Assembly: GCA_019359415.1 (NCBI GenBank)
Contig: JAHHHH010000064.1
Location: 1 to 43,880, forward strand
Source: Iphinoe sp. HA4291-MV1
GTDB taxonomy: Bacteria; Cyanobacteriota; Cyanobacteriia; Cyanobacteriales; Nostocaceae
Reading direction: 5' to 3'
DNA: 43,880 nt
The notes beneath the pieces were generated by a model that saw nothing but the letters and a program-made list of their open reading frames with translations, made no database searches and was not told the DNA's origin. Each line of letters begins with the position of its first letter. Positions within the stretch are counted from its first letter, which is position 1. The position numbers and the translations under genes are program-made. Positions 15,476 to 25,675 of this stretch are shown piece by piece.

Positions 15476-16798
15476 TCAGACTTCATCTGTGGTTGGAACT
15501 GAGTCGGCTAATGCATCCGGCAGTTCATCTTCCACCAGCCGCAGAGGCGGATACATATAGCCCGCAACTGTTGCCAACACGGTGAGCACTCCCATAACGA
15601 CAAATAACAAAGCAATACCGTGTCCTGGCCCCACACCGAGCAATCGTCCAATACTTCCAGCTAGTGGTCCGTCGATAGCAAGCAGAGGCTCGAAGAAATG
15701 GTCAGCTAATGGTCCTGCAACTAAGTAGGCAAGTGGCAGGGAACTCCAGACTATCATTCGTCGCACAGCAAAAACCCGTCCTTGTACATCGGGTGCGACT
15801 TTGGTTTGCCAAATGACTTGACTAGAACCGTTGATAATCGGTACGGTGAAGAAGTAGAGGAAGCCAGTAAAAAAGAAGACCGGGACAGAGGGCCGTAGAC
15901 CAGCAAGTAAAATACACAGCCCACCTAACAGTGAGAAGCTCAACACGGCGTAAATAGGGCGTTTTACACCGCCCCAGATGCTCATGACCAGACTGCCAAC
16001 CAGCATACCGCTACCAGCAAAAGACAGTAAGGTACCAAGCATGGCAACAGAAGTGAAAGCCAGCACCAATGGTGTAACCAACACGCTGACAACTCCCGTC
16101 AGGAAATTGCTGCCAGCGAAGAAAATCAACAATCCAAACAGCCCTGGTTGTGCGGTTATGTAGATCCAGCCGTAGATTGCCTCGCGCCACAGCGAGCCTG
16201 TCCCCTCTTTACCCTCAAGGGTGATCTTGGCTTCAGGAAACCGTACAAACAACAAGGTAACGAGGGAGAAAACAAAAGTGGCAACGTCAATAAAGATTAC
16301 GCCCTGAAGCTGAATCGTAACGACCAGTCCCCCCGCCAGCACTGGTGAGAGAAGCTCCGCTGCCGCCTCTGCTGCTTGTACCATGCCACTGGCGCGACCG
16401 AGGTGTTTTTTGGGAACAAGCTGCGTGGTAGCGGCAGCATAAGCTGGCCACTGGAAGGCTTTGAAGGCAGAGCTGGTTGCGATCACCAGGTAGATGTGCC
16501 AGACTTCCAGCCTGCCAGCCAAGAGTAGGAGTGCTATCACCAATGTGCTGATGCCTGCTCCGGAGTCGCTAAGGAGCATCGCCCAACGTCGGTTCCAACG
16601 GTCAACAAGCGCGCCAGCCAGTGGTGATATCAGAATATGGGGCAGCGTAGTGAACAGTGAAATCAGCGTAAACTGCGTTACCGATCCAGTGCGCTGGTAC
16701 ACCCATATACCCAGCGCGAAGCTGGTGAGTCCGGAGCCGATGAGCGAGATTAGTTGCCCAAACCAGATAAGAATAAAAACCTGTACTTTACTAGTCAT
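15476..16798 (-). CDS. MFS exporter, probable lipopeptide efflux
   Basis: 440 residues with about twelve membrane helices and the typical internal repeat. The N-terminal half has the loop 2-3 signature GALVDRWNRRWAMLLSD. The protein resembles the MFS_3 / EntS group that exports siderophores and peptide products in cyanobacteria. It begins 15 bases after the stop of the reductase-ending synthetase, so it is co-transcribed and its cargo is probably the product of this pathway. The acidic, hydrophilic C-terminal tail (EDELPDALADS) is unremarkable. No ABC exporter is present in the window. Confidence 0.85.
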   Translation of the reverse strand: MTSKVQVFILIWFGQLISLIGSGLTSFALGIWVYQRTGSVTQFTLISLFTTLPHILISPLAGALVDRWNRRWAMLLSDSGAGISTLVIALLLLAGRLEVWHIYLVIATSSAFKAFQWPAYAAATTQLVPKKHLGRASGMVQAAEAAAELLSPVLAGGLVVTIQLQGVIFIDVATFVFSLVTLLFVRFPEAKITLEGKEGTGSLWREAIYGWIYITAQPGLFGLLIFFAGSNFLTGVVSVLVTPLVLAFTSVAMLGTLLSFAGSGMLVGSLVMSIWGGVKRPIYAVLSFSLLGGLCILLAGLRPSVPVFFFTGFLYFFTVPIINGSSQVIWQTKVAPDVQGRVFAVRRMIVWSSLPLAYLVAGPLADHFFEPLLAIDGPLAGSIGRLLGVGPGHGIALLFVVMGVLTVLATVAGYMYPPLRLVEDELPDALADSVPTTDEV

Positions 16799-16813
16799 GG
16801 TGTTTTTGTTATC

Positions 16814-19800
16814 TTATAGCTCGCTAACTGGATGCTCCGTATCCAAGAAACCAATACGAGTGAAATAGGAGAAGTAGGTGTCAAGCAATTGATCATTGAT
16901 TGGTGGACAAACGATGGAAGTACCTGCAAGTCCATCTAACGTGTTCTGGCAGTCAAACTGTACACTGCTAAATTCATCAGATATCAGCTCCTTGAATGTC
17001 TTTTCAGAAAACAGAGGAAGAAGTGAATAAGCTGCATTTTCCGAGGAGTGATCGGCGATGCTAATCAATTCTGCTCGCCACTTATCAGGCAAAATCTGCT
17101 TGAGCGGGTAGCTACGGGCGCGTATCCAATCAACAAGCTTGCTCATATGGATGGGGTGGGGATTGAATAAGTGAAAAGCCTTACCTATCGATTCTGGCTG
17201 CAGCGATAGATGAACAATTGCTTTGCTTACATAATCTACAGGGGTCATGCCCCACCTAACATCTAAGTCTGGGGCACTTCCCACCTGAATACAAGCTTTA
17301 ATCATTCTCCACAAAAAGTCATCTGTTTGACAAGCACCTGTTTGGCTATCTCCTGATATTCTTTCTGGTCTATAGATGCAGACAGGAAGACCACGGGAAC
17401 GTGCAGTCATCACTAGTTTTTCAGCAACCCACTTGCTTGCCGTATACCCAAATCTGGAACCTTTGTAACTGTATTCGAGATTGTCCTGCTCTTGGATTAT
17501 AGTGCCTGCGGGATGGCTAACAAACTGGAAAACAGAGATAGTGGAAATGTGATGTACAGGCTTCACCTTGGTTTGACATGCCAATTTAAGAACCTCTTGG
17601 GTTCCTAAAACATTGGCCGCTTTGAGTACAGAGTACGGATAGATATGATTTGTAGACGCACCATTGTGATAAATTACATCAATTTCGCTTGCCATCATTT
17701 GAAATTGCTTTGCTGAAAGACCTAAGAGTGGCTGAGATAAATCTCCTACAACTGGGATGATTCTGGAACTCAAATCTTCTTGCCAGAGTGAATATAATTC
17801 TAGATTTCTTTGAATCTTCTTCTTAGCTTCCTCAGCATTGAGTGAACGTACCAAACAATAAATGTGCGCCTGAGTTTGCTCAAGGAGTTCATGGAGTAAA
17901 AAAGCTCCCAGAAAGCCTGTGGCTCCAGTCAAGAAGATAGAAGATGCGGTTATATGCTCAACAGCTACAGCTTCTGGATAAATTGTGGGTTCCAAGATAG
18001 TTTCAGCATTGATGTCAGCGATTTCAATAATGTCAGTTACAGCGCCAGTGTCCGTGCGACCAAGAACTTCGATAGCTTGGGCAATACCAGCTACAGTAGG
18101 TGTCTCAAAAAAACATTGTAGAGGTAAATCTACTTGAAAGACCTCGCGCAGTTGGAAAACAATCTGGGTAACCAACAAGGAGTGTCCACCTAAATCAAAG
18201 AAGTTGTCATGCACCCCCACTTTGTCAATGCGGAACGCTTCAGCCCAGATTCGCGCCACCGTTTCTTCAGTGTGGTTGCGAGGAGCCACAAAAGTTTTCT
18301 CTAGCTCAGGTCTAGCCTGAGTAGGAGCTGGAAGTGCGCGGCGGTCTATCTTGCCGCTGGCCGTCAGCGGCAGGGCATCTAACGTCACAAAGGCAGAGGG
18401 AACCATGTACTCAGGTAATTTCTCCTTGAGGAAACTACGCAGTTCTTCGACTGTGAGCGGCTGCTCCTGATTTGGCACAACATATGCCACTAGGCGTTTG
18501 TCACCAAGGTCATCCTCCCGTGCTACAACTACAGTTTCTCGCACTCTGGGATCTTGTGCCAGCACTGTCTCGATTTCACCTAGTTCGATACGGAAACCAC
18601 GGATTTTCACTTGCTGGTCAATGCGACCTAAAAACTCAAGCTTTCCATTGGGTAAGTAGCGAGCTAAATCTCCAGTCTTGTAAAGGCGTGAACCTGGCTC
18701 ATTGCTGAAGGGGTTTGGAATGAACTTCAAAGCGGTTAGATTGGGTTGGTTGAGGTAGCCTAGGGCTAGCCCGACTCCGCCAATGTGCAGCTCGCCCGGT
18801 ACGCCAATAGGTACTGGTTGCAGATGCGGATCTAGTAGATAGATTTGCGTGTTGGCGATCGGGTGACCGATATAAATCAAGTCGTCCTCAAACGTAACTT
18901 CATAAACAGCCGACCAAATAGTAGTTTCGGTAGGACCGTACATATTCCACAGTGAAGCTCCTCTTTCTAATAACTGACGAGCTAGCTTCTGAGGTAGAGC
19001 TTCTCCACCGCAGAGGATTTTCAGCCTTTGACTGCCATGCCACTCAGCATTCAAAAGTAACTGCCAAGTCGCAGGAGTTCCTTGCATAACAGTAGCACCA
19101 GATTTAACTAAATAATCTGATAGTTGTAAACCGTCCGACGCAATTTCACGACTTACTAGTACTAAACAACCTCCTAGACTAATGGGTAAGAATATTTCTA
19201 GAACTGCAATATCAAAAGACACACTGGTAGTACCAAGAAAAATATCTTGATTAGTTAATCCTAGATGTTCACACATAGACATGAGGAAGTTAACTACTGA
19301 CCGATTGAGAACTTGTACCCCTTTAGGTTGACCTGTAGATCCTGAAGTATAAATGACGTAAGCCAAGTTCTCTGCCGTAGTACTGTCACTGGGAAAATTC
19401 GACTCAGAGCAAGTGGCGATTTTACTCCAATCAGTATCTAAATAGACTACCTGAGTATTATGTTTCGGGATTTGCAAGTATTGTTGAGTCAACATCACCG
19501 AAACTTGGGCATCGCCGAGTATATAAGCAAGTCGCTCTGGAGGATAATTCGGATCGAGAGGGATATAAGCTCCACCAGCTTTCAGAATTCCTAACAGCCC
19601 AACGACCATTTCCAATGAACGTTCCACACAAATACCTACCAGTGTCTCTGCTCCCACCCCCAGTGTCTTTAGGTAGTGTGCTAGTTGATTGGCACGAGCA
19701 TTCAATTCTCTATAGGTAAGTTGTTGGTTCTCAAACACCACCGCCACTGCTTCTGGTGTGCGCTCTACCTGCTCCTCAAATAGCTGATAGATACATTTAT

Positions 19801-22800
19801 CTTGAGGATACTGGGTTTGGGTATCATTCCACTCCACCAAAAGTTGATGCTTTTCCTCAGCAGAAAGCAGATTCTGCAATTCATAGCATTCATCTGGATC
19901 GTTGGCCATTTGTGTGAAAATTCTGAGGTAATATCCCGCAATGGCTTCTAGCTGCTCATCACAGAAATCGCTAGTTTGAACGTCTAGGTAAAGCGTCAGT
20001 TCTGACGTGAAAGAATCTAAAACAAAGTAAGCACTCAATGGGAAAAATGTCTGGTCTGATTTGTTACGAAAATCTAAAAGCTCTATTTCACTAAACCCTT
20101 CAAGGCTTTGATAAATGTGGAAATTGATAAAGTTAAATATCGTCTCGAACCAAAGCTGACGACCATTGTGTCGGTGCAATTCGGCAAGAGGATATCGTCG
20201 GTGGGGCAATAAATCACATTCTGCCTCGAAAGTGGCTTTTACCAAATCTAGCCAGGTGCCACCTCCAAACTTTAGGCGTAAGGGCAAAAAGTTCAGGAAA
20301 AGACCGAGAACTCGATCGCCATCTTCTGCTTCTGGGCGACCATTCACTAACAAACCTGTAACTACATCTGATTGACCGCTAAGTAAACCAATAACTCTAA
20401 GATGTCCAGCTAGCAGGACGCTCTTGAGGGGAACACTAGTACGGCTGGCTAAGTTTTTTAATCCCTCTAATACCTCTGTGGCAATGGGAACAGGAACCCG
20501 AAAAGGAAGAGTCTTGGGCTTTTGAGTATTTTGAGTACTCCTAGCAGGCCAGTGTGCTAACACCGTAGGATTACAGTCCATCAGCTTTTGAGTCCAGAAC
20601 TGCTTGCTTTGATCAGATTTGAGAGCCATACGCTCCAGCGCGACAAAATCTCTATAAGAAGTTTTAGGTGATGCTTCAACAATAGGAGTTTGCCCACGCA
20701 AAAAAGCAATGTAGTGGTGGGCTAGTTCAGTTAGCATTGAGGCTGAACTCCAGCCATCAAGAAAAAGATAGCTAAAGGTGAGCTGAAAAGTTTCTTCGCT
20801 AAGGCAGTGAACGTAGAAGCGTACAAAAGGATGACTTCCCCAGTCGAACTTTCGTCTTTTTTCTGTTTCTAACCAAGCATTCAGTAAATTTTCTTGTTCA
20901 GTGAAATCAAGATGTCGCAGATCGTCTACTTGTAAGGGAATGATAGATGTCCGATGCACTAACTGTAACGGTTCGCTGAAATTAGCTAGATCGAATGAAG
21001 TACGGAGTATGGCATGGCGATTCACAAGTAGTTGCAAAGCCTGCCGGAAACTTTCAGGCTCAAAGCGACCTCGCAAGCGAACGCTCTGAATATAAACTTC
21101 TTCGTAGTTTGAACCAGAACCGGACTGCAAACGAATGTTCTGATTATGAACTTCGTAGTTTGAACCAGATTCAAGGTGAAAAATCACTCCCGCTTGGAGC
21201 ATGGAAAGAGGGTAGGCATCTTCCACATCATCGGGCAGTTTCTTTCGATCCTCATTAAAGATCAGGCCAAATAGTTCTGTCTTCAATCTAGATAAAAGTT
21301 CAGGCTTCACTACTATGAGGTTTTGAGCTAACTCATGAATTGTTTGATATTGAAACAGTTGTTGGAGGGAGAATTCTAAACCCATTTTCTGAGCTTGAGC
21401 TTGAACCTGAATACCGCGAATGGAGTCTCCCCCGATATCAAAGAAGTTGTCATAAATACCTACTTGCCTGATACTTAGCACATTAACCCAAATATTGGCT
21501 AGCATTTCTTCTATAGGTGTTCGGGGAGCTACAAAACTAGCTGTCAATTGTTGCGCTACTTCAGGTGCTTTTAAGGCGCGGCGATCTAGTTTTCCATTGG
21601 GGGTCAAAGGGAGCGCATCTAAGTACACGAAAGCAGCTGGCACCATATATTCTGGTAACTTCTGTTTCAAGAATTGTCGCAAGTCGCTAATACTGGGGTT
21701 GTGCTCGGCATCGCTGACGAGATAGGCTACTAAGCGTTTATCATCTGGTGTATCTTCTCTCTTGATTACCGTCACCTGCTGCACGTGAGGGTATTGGCTC
21801 AATACTGCTTCAATCTCACCCAACTCAATCCGAAAACCGCGAATTTTGACTTGGTTGTCAATCCGACCGATATACTCAATATTGCCATCGCTTAAGTAGC
21901 GAGCTAAGTCCCCTGTTTTGTATAGTCGTGATTGTGGGTCATCACTAAAGGGATTAGGGATGAATTTCTCTGCTGTAAGTTGGGGACGGTTGAGATAGCC
22001 TCTGGCTAAACCAGCGCCGCCAATGTGTAACTCTCCAGGCACACCAATTGGTGTTGGTTGTTTTTTGGAGTCAAGGATATAGATTTGAGTGTTGCTTAGG
22101 GGGTGACCGATGGGAACAGTTGAAGATTGTCGAGTATCAGGCACTCCTTCGACTTGGTAAGTAAGAACTCCTACCGTAGTTTCAGTCGGTCCGTAGTGAT
22201 TGATAATCTGAGATTCTGGAGCTAGTTGTTGAATTTGTTTGATTAACTCCCAACTAGTTGATTCTCCACCAAGAACTAAACGCTGAGGTGTCAAAATTTG
22301 CGAGCCAGCCTCTGATGTTAACAACGCTCTTAGATGGGAGGGAACAATCTTAAGACAATCGATTGAATTGGAGTGGAAGTAATCGGCCAGACCTTTGGCA
22401 TTAGTGATTCGCTCCGAAGAGATTATATGCAGACATCCGCCACTACACAAGGAAGGGAAGATAACAGTATGACCCAAGTCTGCTGCTATGGTAGAAACTA
22501 TCGCATAATTGGCATCAGCAGGAAGATTAAGTACGGTTTGAATGCTGTTGAGATAGTTAAACAATTGCCGATGTTCGATCGCTACACCTTTAGGCAACCC
22601 AGTAGAACCAGAAGTGTAAATGACATAAGCTAGATTTTCTGGTTTTACCTGAGTGTTGGGATTGTCGTTGGCTTCGTGAGCTATTTTCTCCCAATCAGTG
22701 TCGAGGTGGATAACATTAACTTGACAATTAGTCAGATTTTTTTGTAGCTTCTGTTGAGTCAATAATACTGAAACTTGGGCATCTTGCAGCATATAGACTA

Positions 22801-24451
22801 AACGCTCTGATAAATCATTGGGATCTAGGGGTAGATAAGCTCCACCAGCTTTGAGTACTGCCAATAGACCTATCACCATATCCAGAGAGCGTTCTACATA
22901 GATACCTACCAGTGTCTCTGCTCCTACTCCTAAGGTTTTGAGATAGTGCGCCAATTGATTAGCACGATTGTTCAATTCCCTGTAAATCAGTTGCTGGTTC
23001 TCAAACACTACTGCCACTGCTTCTGGAGTACGTTCTACTTGCTCTTCAAACAACTGGTGAATGCACTTTTCTTGGGGATAGTCGATTTTCGGATCATTGA
23101 ATTCAATCAGCAATCGTTGTCGTTCGCGATCGCTACACATTTCTAAATCGGCGATCGCTTCATCTGGATGATTGATCGCGCTTTCGAGTAAAGTCAGGTA
23201 TTGTTCTGAAAGGATTTGGATGTTTTTGAGGGGAAATAAGTTGGAATCATAATGAAACTCAAGCAACAAGCGATCGTCTCTACAAACCCCAGAAAGTTTT
23301 ACTCTAAAGCGATCAATACAAGTGTATTGGTTGTAGACAGAAAATATGATGTCATCAACAACACAATTTGTAGACTGTTCTTGAAAATCAAAACAAAAAG
23401 GAAAAAAGGGTGGCTCTGTCCCATTTCCATTCTTAGCGGCAACTTCCTCCCAGCTAAAATATTCTTGCCATTTGTTACCGTAGCTTAAAGTTTCCTCAAC
23501 TTTTTTGAGTAGTTCTCGAAAGCGAAGATTTTCTTCAAGATAGGAATGGATGGGTAGATACTTAGTCAATAATCCTAAGACATCTTCTAATTCTGGATAT
23601 TTACGTCCATCGCTGGCAGTGCCGACAACAATATCTGACTGTTCGGTGAAACGCCAGAGTTGAATTTGCCAGCAAGCTAGTAAGAAAACAGAAATCGAAG
23701 TGTCATACTTGCTCGCAAGCATTTCTAACTTTGTTACTGTATCGGAATTAATTTCTAGTGTTAGAGATTGAGGTTCAAATCGTACTTTGGCAGATGAGTG
23801 ATTTTCTAAAGGGATTTTCCAACTTAAAGCAGAAAAAACATCTCGCTGCCAATACTTTCTTCCTATTTCTGTGTCCTCTGATTCCAATAATTCATTTAGC
23901 CATGCAGATATATCCGCGTACTGCATCGATTCATCAGAAAGTTCTCTACCATGCAAGTATGCTCCATAAGAATGACAGATTTCTTTGACCAAATTATGAA
24001 GTGTTAATAGATCGGCGCAAACGGCAGGTAAGCTGATAAATAAGATCTGCTCACATGATGACAGCTTGCTTAAGACTGTATATAAAAGAGGTTCTTTTCC
24101 AAAATCGAAAGTTTGCCATCTTCTATCTTGAAAAAGTGCGTCGATCTCAATCTTTTGTTCTTGGGAAGTCAAACTGCTTAGATCGCGTTCTTCAAACATT
24201 AGCATACTGTTTTCAGTTACGAACTGAAGCGGAATTGACATTTCAGGCAAGCAATTGAAAACGGTACGAAGAATTTCTTGTCTCTTAATGATGTTTTCTA
24301 AGACAGCTTTTAAAATTTCTGGAGCAAAATTTTCCTGAATACGTATAGCAATTTGAGAATAATAAGCCTGAGAGCGATCGCTTTGCTGTAAAACCCAGAG
24401 ATGCTTCTGCTGAGGTGAAATACGAAACCCATTGCCAATTGTACTTTGCAT
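16814..24451 (-). CDS. NRPS, two modules with terminal reductase: C*-A(Asp)-PCP-C-A(Gly)-PCP-R
   Basis: About 2545 residues from the ATG at 24451, which has AAGGA 9 bases upstream; the TTG at 24511 lacks a good site. Rough order: C-like domain 5-435, A1 455-965, PCP1 985-1055 (GGDSIRG), C2 1085-1510, A2 1530-2030, PCP2 2050-2120 (GGHSLLV), reductase 2165-2520. The C-like domain has LPAVCAD where HHxxxDG should be. C2 has SYLFLDG. The A1 pocket reads DLTKVGHVGK, one conservative change from the Asp code DLTKVGHIGK. A2 reads DILQLGMIWK, matching the cyanobacterial Gly code except Leu to Met. The reductase shows TGATGFLG for NADPH and YTASK as catalytic Tyr/Lys, so release should give an aldehyde or alcohol. 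Specificities are inferred from motif alignment by eye. Confidence 0.9.
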   Translation of the reverse strand: MQSTIGNGFRISPQQKHLWVLQQSDRSQAYYSQIAIRIQENFAPEILKAVLENIIKRQEILRTVFNCLPEMSIPLQFVTENSMLMFEERDLSSLTSQEQKIEIDALFQDRRWQTFDFGKEPLLYTVLSKLSSCEQILFISLPAVCADLLTLHNLVKEICHSYGAYLHGRELSDESMQYADISAWLNELLESEDTEIGRKYWQRDVFSALSWKIPLENHSSAKVRFEPQSLTLEINSDTVTKLEMLASKYDTSISVFLLACWQIQLWRFTEQSDIVVGTASDGRKYPELEDVLGLLTKYLPIHSYLEENLRFRELLKKVEETLSYGNKWQEYFSWEEVAAKNGNGTEPPFFPFCFDFQEQSTNCVVDDIIFSVYNQYTCIDRFRVKLSGVCRDDRLLLEFHYDSNLFPLKNIQILSEQYLTLLESAINHPDEAIADLEMCSDRERQRLLIEFNDPKIDYPQEKCIHQLFEEQVERTPEAVAVVFENQQLIYRELNNRANQLAHYLKTLGVGAETLVGIYVERSLDMVIGLLAVLKAGGAYLPLDPNDLSERLVYMLQDAQVSVLLTQQKLQKNLTNCQVNVIHLDTDWEKIAHEANDNPNTQVKPENLAYVIYTSGSTGLPKGVAIEHRQLFNYLNSIQTVLNLPADANYAIVSTIAADLGHTVIFPSLCSGGCLHIISSERITNAKGLADYFHSNSIDCLKIVPSHLRALLTSEAGSQILTPQRLVLGGESTSWELIKQIQQLAPESQIINHYGPTETTVGVLTYQVEGVPDTRQSSTVPIGHPLSNTQIYILDSKKQPTPIGVPGELHIGGAGLARGYLNRPQLTAEKFIPNPFSDDPQSRLYKTGDLARYLSDGNIEYIGRIDNQVKIRGFRIELGEIEAVLSQYPHVQQVTVIKREDTPDDKRLVAYLVSDAEHNPSISDLRQFLKQKLPEYMVPAAFVYLDALPLTPNGKLDRRALKAPEVAQQLTASFVAPRTPIEEMLANIWVNVLSIRQVGIYDNFFDIGGDSIRGIQVQAQAQKMGLEFSLQQLFQYQTIHELAQNLIVVKPELLSRLKTELFGLIFNEDRKKLPDDVEDAYPLSMLQAGVIFHLESGSNYEVHNQNIRLQSGSGSNYEEVYIQSVRLRGRFEPESFRQALQLLVNRHAILRTSFDLANFSEPLQLVHRTSIIPLQVDDLRHLDFTEQENLLNAWLETEKRRKFDWGSHPFVRFYVHCLSEETFQLTFSYLFLDGWSSASMLTELAHHYIAFLRGQTPIVEASPKTSYRDFVALERMALKSDQSKQFWTQKLMDCNPTVLAHWPARSTQNTQKPKTLPFRVPVPIATEVLEGLKNLASRTSVPLKSVLLAGHLRVIGLLSGQSDVVTGLLVNGRPEAEDGDRVLGLFLNFLPLRLKFGGGTWLDLVKATFEAECDLLPHRRYPLAELHRHNGRQLWFETIFNFINFHIYQSLEGFSEIELLDFRNKSDQTFFPLSAYFVLDSFTSELTLYLDVQTSDFCDEQLEAIAGYYLRIFTQMANDPDECYELQNLLSAEEKHQLLVEWNDTQTQYPQDKCIYQLFEEQVERTPEAVAVVFENQQLTYRELNARANQLAHYLKTLGVGAETLVGICVERSLEMVVGLLGILKAGGAYIPLDPNYPPERLAYILGDAQVSVMLTQQYLQIPKHNTQVVYLDTDWSKIATCSESNFPSDSTTAENLAYVIYTSGSTGQPKGVQVLNRSVVNFLMSMCEHLGLTNQDIFLGTTSVSFDIAVLEIFLPISLGGCLVLVSREIASDGLQLSDYLVKSGATVMQGTPATWQLLLNAEWHGSQRLKILCGGEALPQKLARQLLERGASLWNMYGPTETTIWSAVYEVTFEDDLIYIGHPIANTQIYLLDPHLQPVPIGVPGELHIGGVGLALGYLNQPNLTALKFIPNPFSNEPGSRLYKTGDLARYLPNGKLEFLGRIDQQVKIRGFRIELGEIETVLAQDPRVRETVVVAREDDLGDKRLVAYVVPNQEQPLTVEELRSFLKEKLPEYMVPSAFVTLDALPLTASGKIDRRALPAPTQARPELEKTFVAPRNHTEETVARIWAEAFRIDKVGVHDNFFDLGGHSLLVTQIVFQLREVFQVDLPLQCFFETPTVAGIAQAIEVLGRTDTGAVTDIIEIADINAETILEPTIYPEAVAVEHITASSIFLTGATGFLGAFLLHELLEQTQAHIYCLVRSLNAEEAKKKIQRNLELYSLWQEDLSSRIIPVVGDLSQPLLGLSAKQFQMMASEIDVIYHNGASTNHIYPYSVLKAANVLGTQEVLKLACQTKVKPVHHISTISVFQFVSHPAGTIIQEQDNLEYSYKGSRFGYTASKWVAEKLVMTARSRGLPVCIYRPERISGDSQTGACQTDDFLWRMIKACIQVGSAPDLDVRWGMTPVDYVSKAIVHLSLQPESIGKAFHLFNPHPIHMSKLVDWIRARSYPLKQILPDKWRAELISIADHSSENAAYSLLPLFSEKTFKELISDEFSSVQFDCQNTLDGLAGTSIVCPPINDQLLDTYFSYFTRIGFLDTEHPVSEL
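21078..21169 (-). repeat. Tandem in-frame duplication at the start of the second C domain
   Basis: A 19-bp identical stretch recurs at an offset of exactly 51 bp (21100-21118 and 21151-21169). Flanking bases are about 80% alike, with one extra codon in one unit. In protein it doubles a GSNYE...RLQ segment just before the usual 'R-L-R-G' strand of the C domain, adding 17 residues without a frameshift. Confidence 0.75.
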
Positions 24452-24643
24452 ATATCTACGTCCTTTTTCTCCTAAAAATGTTTCCAATTTAACAAACTTC
24501 GGCGGGTTCAAGTCCCCGGCTACAAGAGAAGCCGCAAGTATGTGTTTGCTCTTGTCTTTATAAGAGTTACAAAACTGTACTTTCTCTCTTCGTAGCGGTA
24601 GCGAGTCCGCGAGCGTCCTTCCGACTTCCGACTTCCGACTTCT
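24452..24643. other. Intergenic spacer with TTCCGAC heptamer repeats
   Basis: The only sizeable gap inside the NRPS operon separates the oxygenase stop from the synthetase start. It carries three tandem TTCCGAC units at about 24619-24641 and a GTAGCGGTAGCGAGTCCGCG stretch, both typical of cyanobacterial short tandemly repeated repetitive sequences. No terminator is seen. An extra promoter here cannot be excluded. Confidence 0.55.
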
Positions 24644-25675
24644 TTAACAAGTTTCAGACATACCTACCAAAACCTTTCTGCTGCCGATAAAAGGCATACG
24701 TCCATGAGCAGCTAACATATTGTCCAGCAACAAAATATCTCCTTTCTGCCAGGGAAAAATCACACTTTCCTGTTGATAGACCTGATTAATTTTTTCGATT
24801 ACTGAGGGTTCAATAGGAGAACCATCGCCGTAATAAGAATTGCGTGGAATAGCATTTTCTGTCAGCGAAGAGAGTAATGATTCCTGTATCTCCGTTTCCA
24901 AACTGGAAATGTGAAACAAATGAGCTTGGTTGAACCAAACCATTTCACCTGTATAAGAATGTTTGGCAACAGTCTGGCAAACTTGACGGGTTGTTAGGCG
25001 ATCCTTTATCCATTCAAATTCAATGCCCAATTTACGGCAAAAACTTTCTAATTCTGATTTATTTGTGGTTTGAAAAACATCTTGCCAGGACAAATCTAAA
25101 TCGCCGTAGTTGCGAACATACATCACCTTCTTTTGCATAAACTTTTCTTTGATGGCAGAATCGAGTCTGGCAAAAACTCTTCGACTGTCAGCAATCGGTG
25201 TTTCTCCACCTTCTTCGGCAGGCTGGACGCAGAAAAAACAAATTTTCATCGGCCAAACGGAAGAATAAGAGTTTTCATTATGGAGAGGGATTGATTGGTT
25301 GGAAGGATATTCAGTTGAGGTATAGATTTTACCGTTTATCTGAGTGCGTGGAGTTGAACGATAATTATACTCTACTAATTCTCCTCTAGAAATTGCCTGA
25401 ATGAATTCCTGGAATTCTTGCACTCCATTGATATTAAAATTCCGAAAAAGTATACCTCCATAATTTAGTAAATGAGCTTCAATCAAATCCCGATTTTTTT
25501 CAGACCATGCGACTAAACTTACTCCATCTATAATGGGTGAAATAACTAAAGGAAGAAAGTTGTCAGAGTAAAGAAACTTTTCTTCGATTAATTTTTCTCG
25601 ATCTCGATCAATTGGCTTTCGCTGAGCCTTACGTAACTTATTGATCCTGTTTTCTTCGGTTTCTGGGATTTTCAT
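24644..25675 (-). CDS. Fe(II)/2-oxoglutarate oxygenase, SyrP-like aspartyl beta-hydroxylase candidate
   Basis: 343 residues of the TauD/clavaminate-synthase fold. The metal triad is visible: His132 and Glu134 in LHNENSY and His324 in AAHGRMPF, with Arg333 as likely 2-oxoglutarate anchor. HxE rather than HxD is usual for amino-acid beta-hydroxylases that act on carrier-bound substrates. The ATG overlaps the stop of the stand-alone C gene (ATGA), and the next gene starts with an Asp-specific module, so hydroxylation of Asp on its PCP is the natural reading. SyrP and related enzymes do this in syringomycin and several siderophores. The substrate is inferred from context; asparagine in the previous module is the main alternative. 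Confidence 0.85.
   Translation of the reverse strand: MKIPETEENRINKLRKAQRKPIDRDREKLIEEKFLYSDNFLPLVISPIIDGVSLVAWSEKNRDLIEAHLLNYGGILFRNFNINGVQEFQEFIQAISRGELVEYNYRSTPRTQINGKIYTSTEYPSNQSIPLHNENSYSSVWPMKICFFCVQPAEEGGETPIADSRRVFARLDSAIKEKFMQKKVMYVRNYGDLDLSWQDVFQTTNKSELESFCRKLGIEFEWIKDRLTTRQVCQTVAKHSYTGEMVWFNQAHLFHISSLETEIQESLLSSLTENAIPRNSYYGDGSPIEPSVIEKINQVYQQESVIFPWQKGDILLLDNMLAAHGRMPFIGSRKVLVGMSETC

Noticed and set aside
20995-21258. Plus-strand frame with NQNRTANE... repeats
   Set aside because: Antisense of the tandem duplication in the NRPS C domain; it has no independent coding evidence.
22130-22240. Possible epimerisation or methyltransferase domain in the synthetases
   Set aside because: I found no E-domain or N-methyltransferase motifs in any of the NRPS proteins; inter-domain lengths fit plain C-A-PCP modules.
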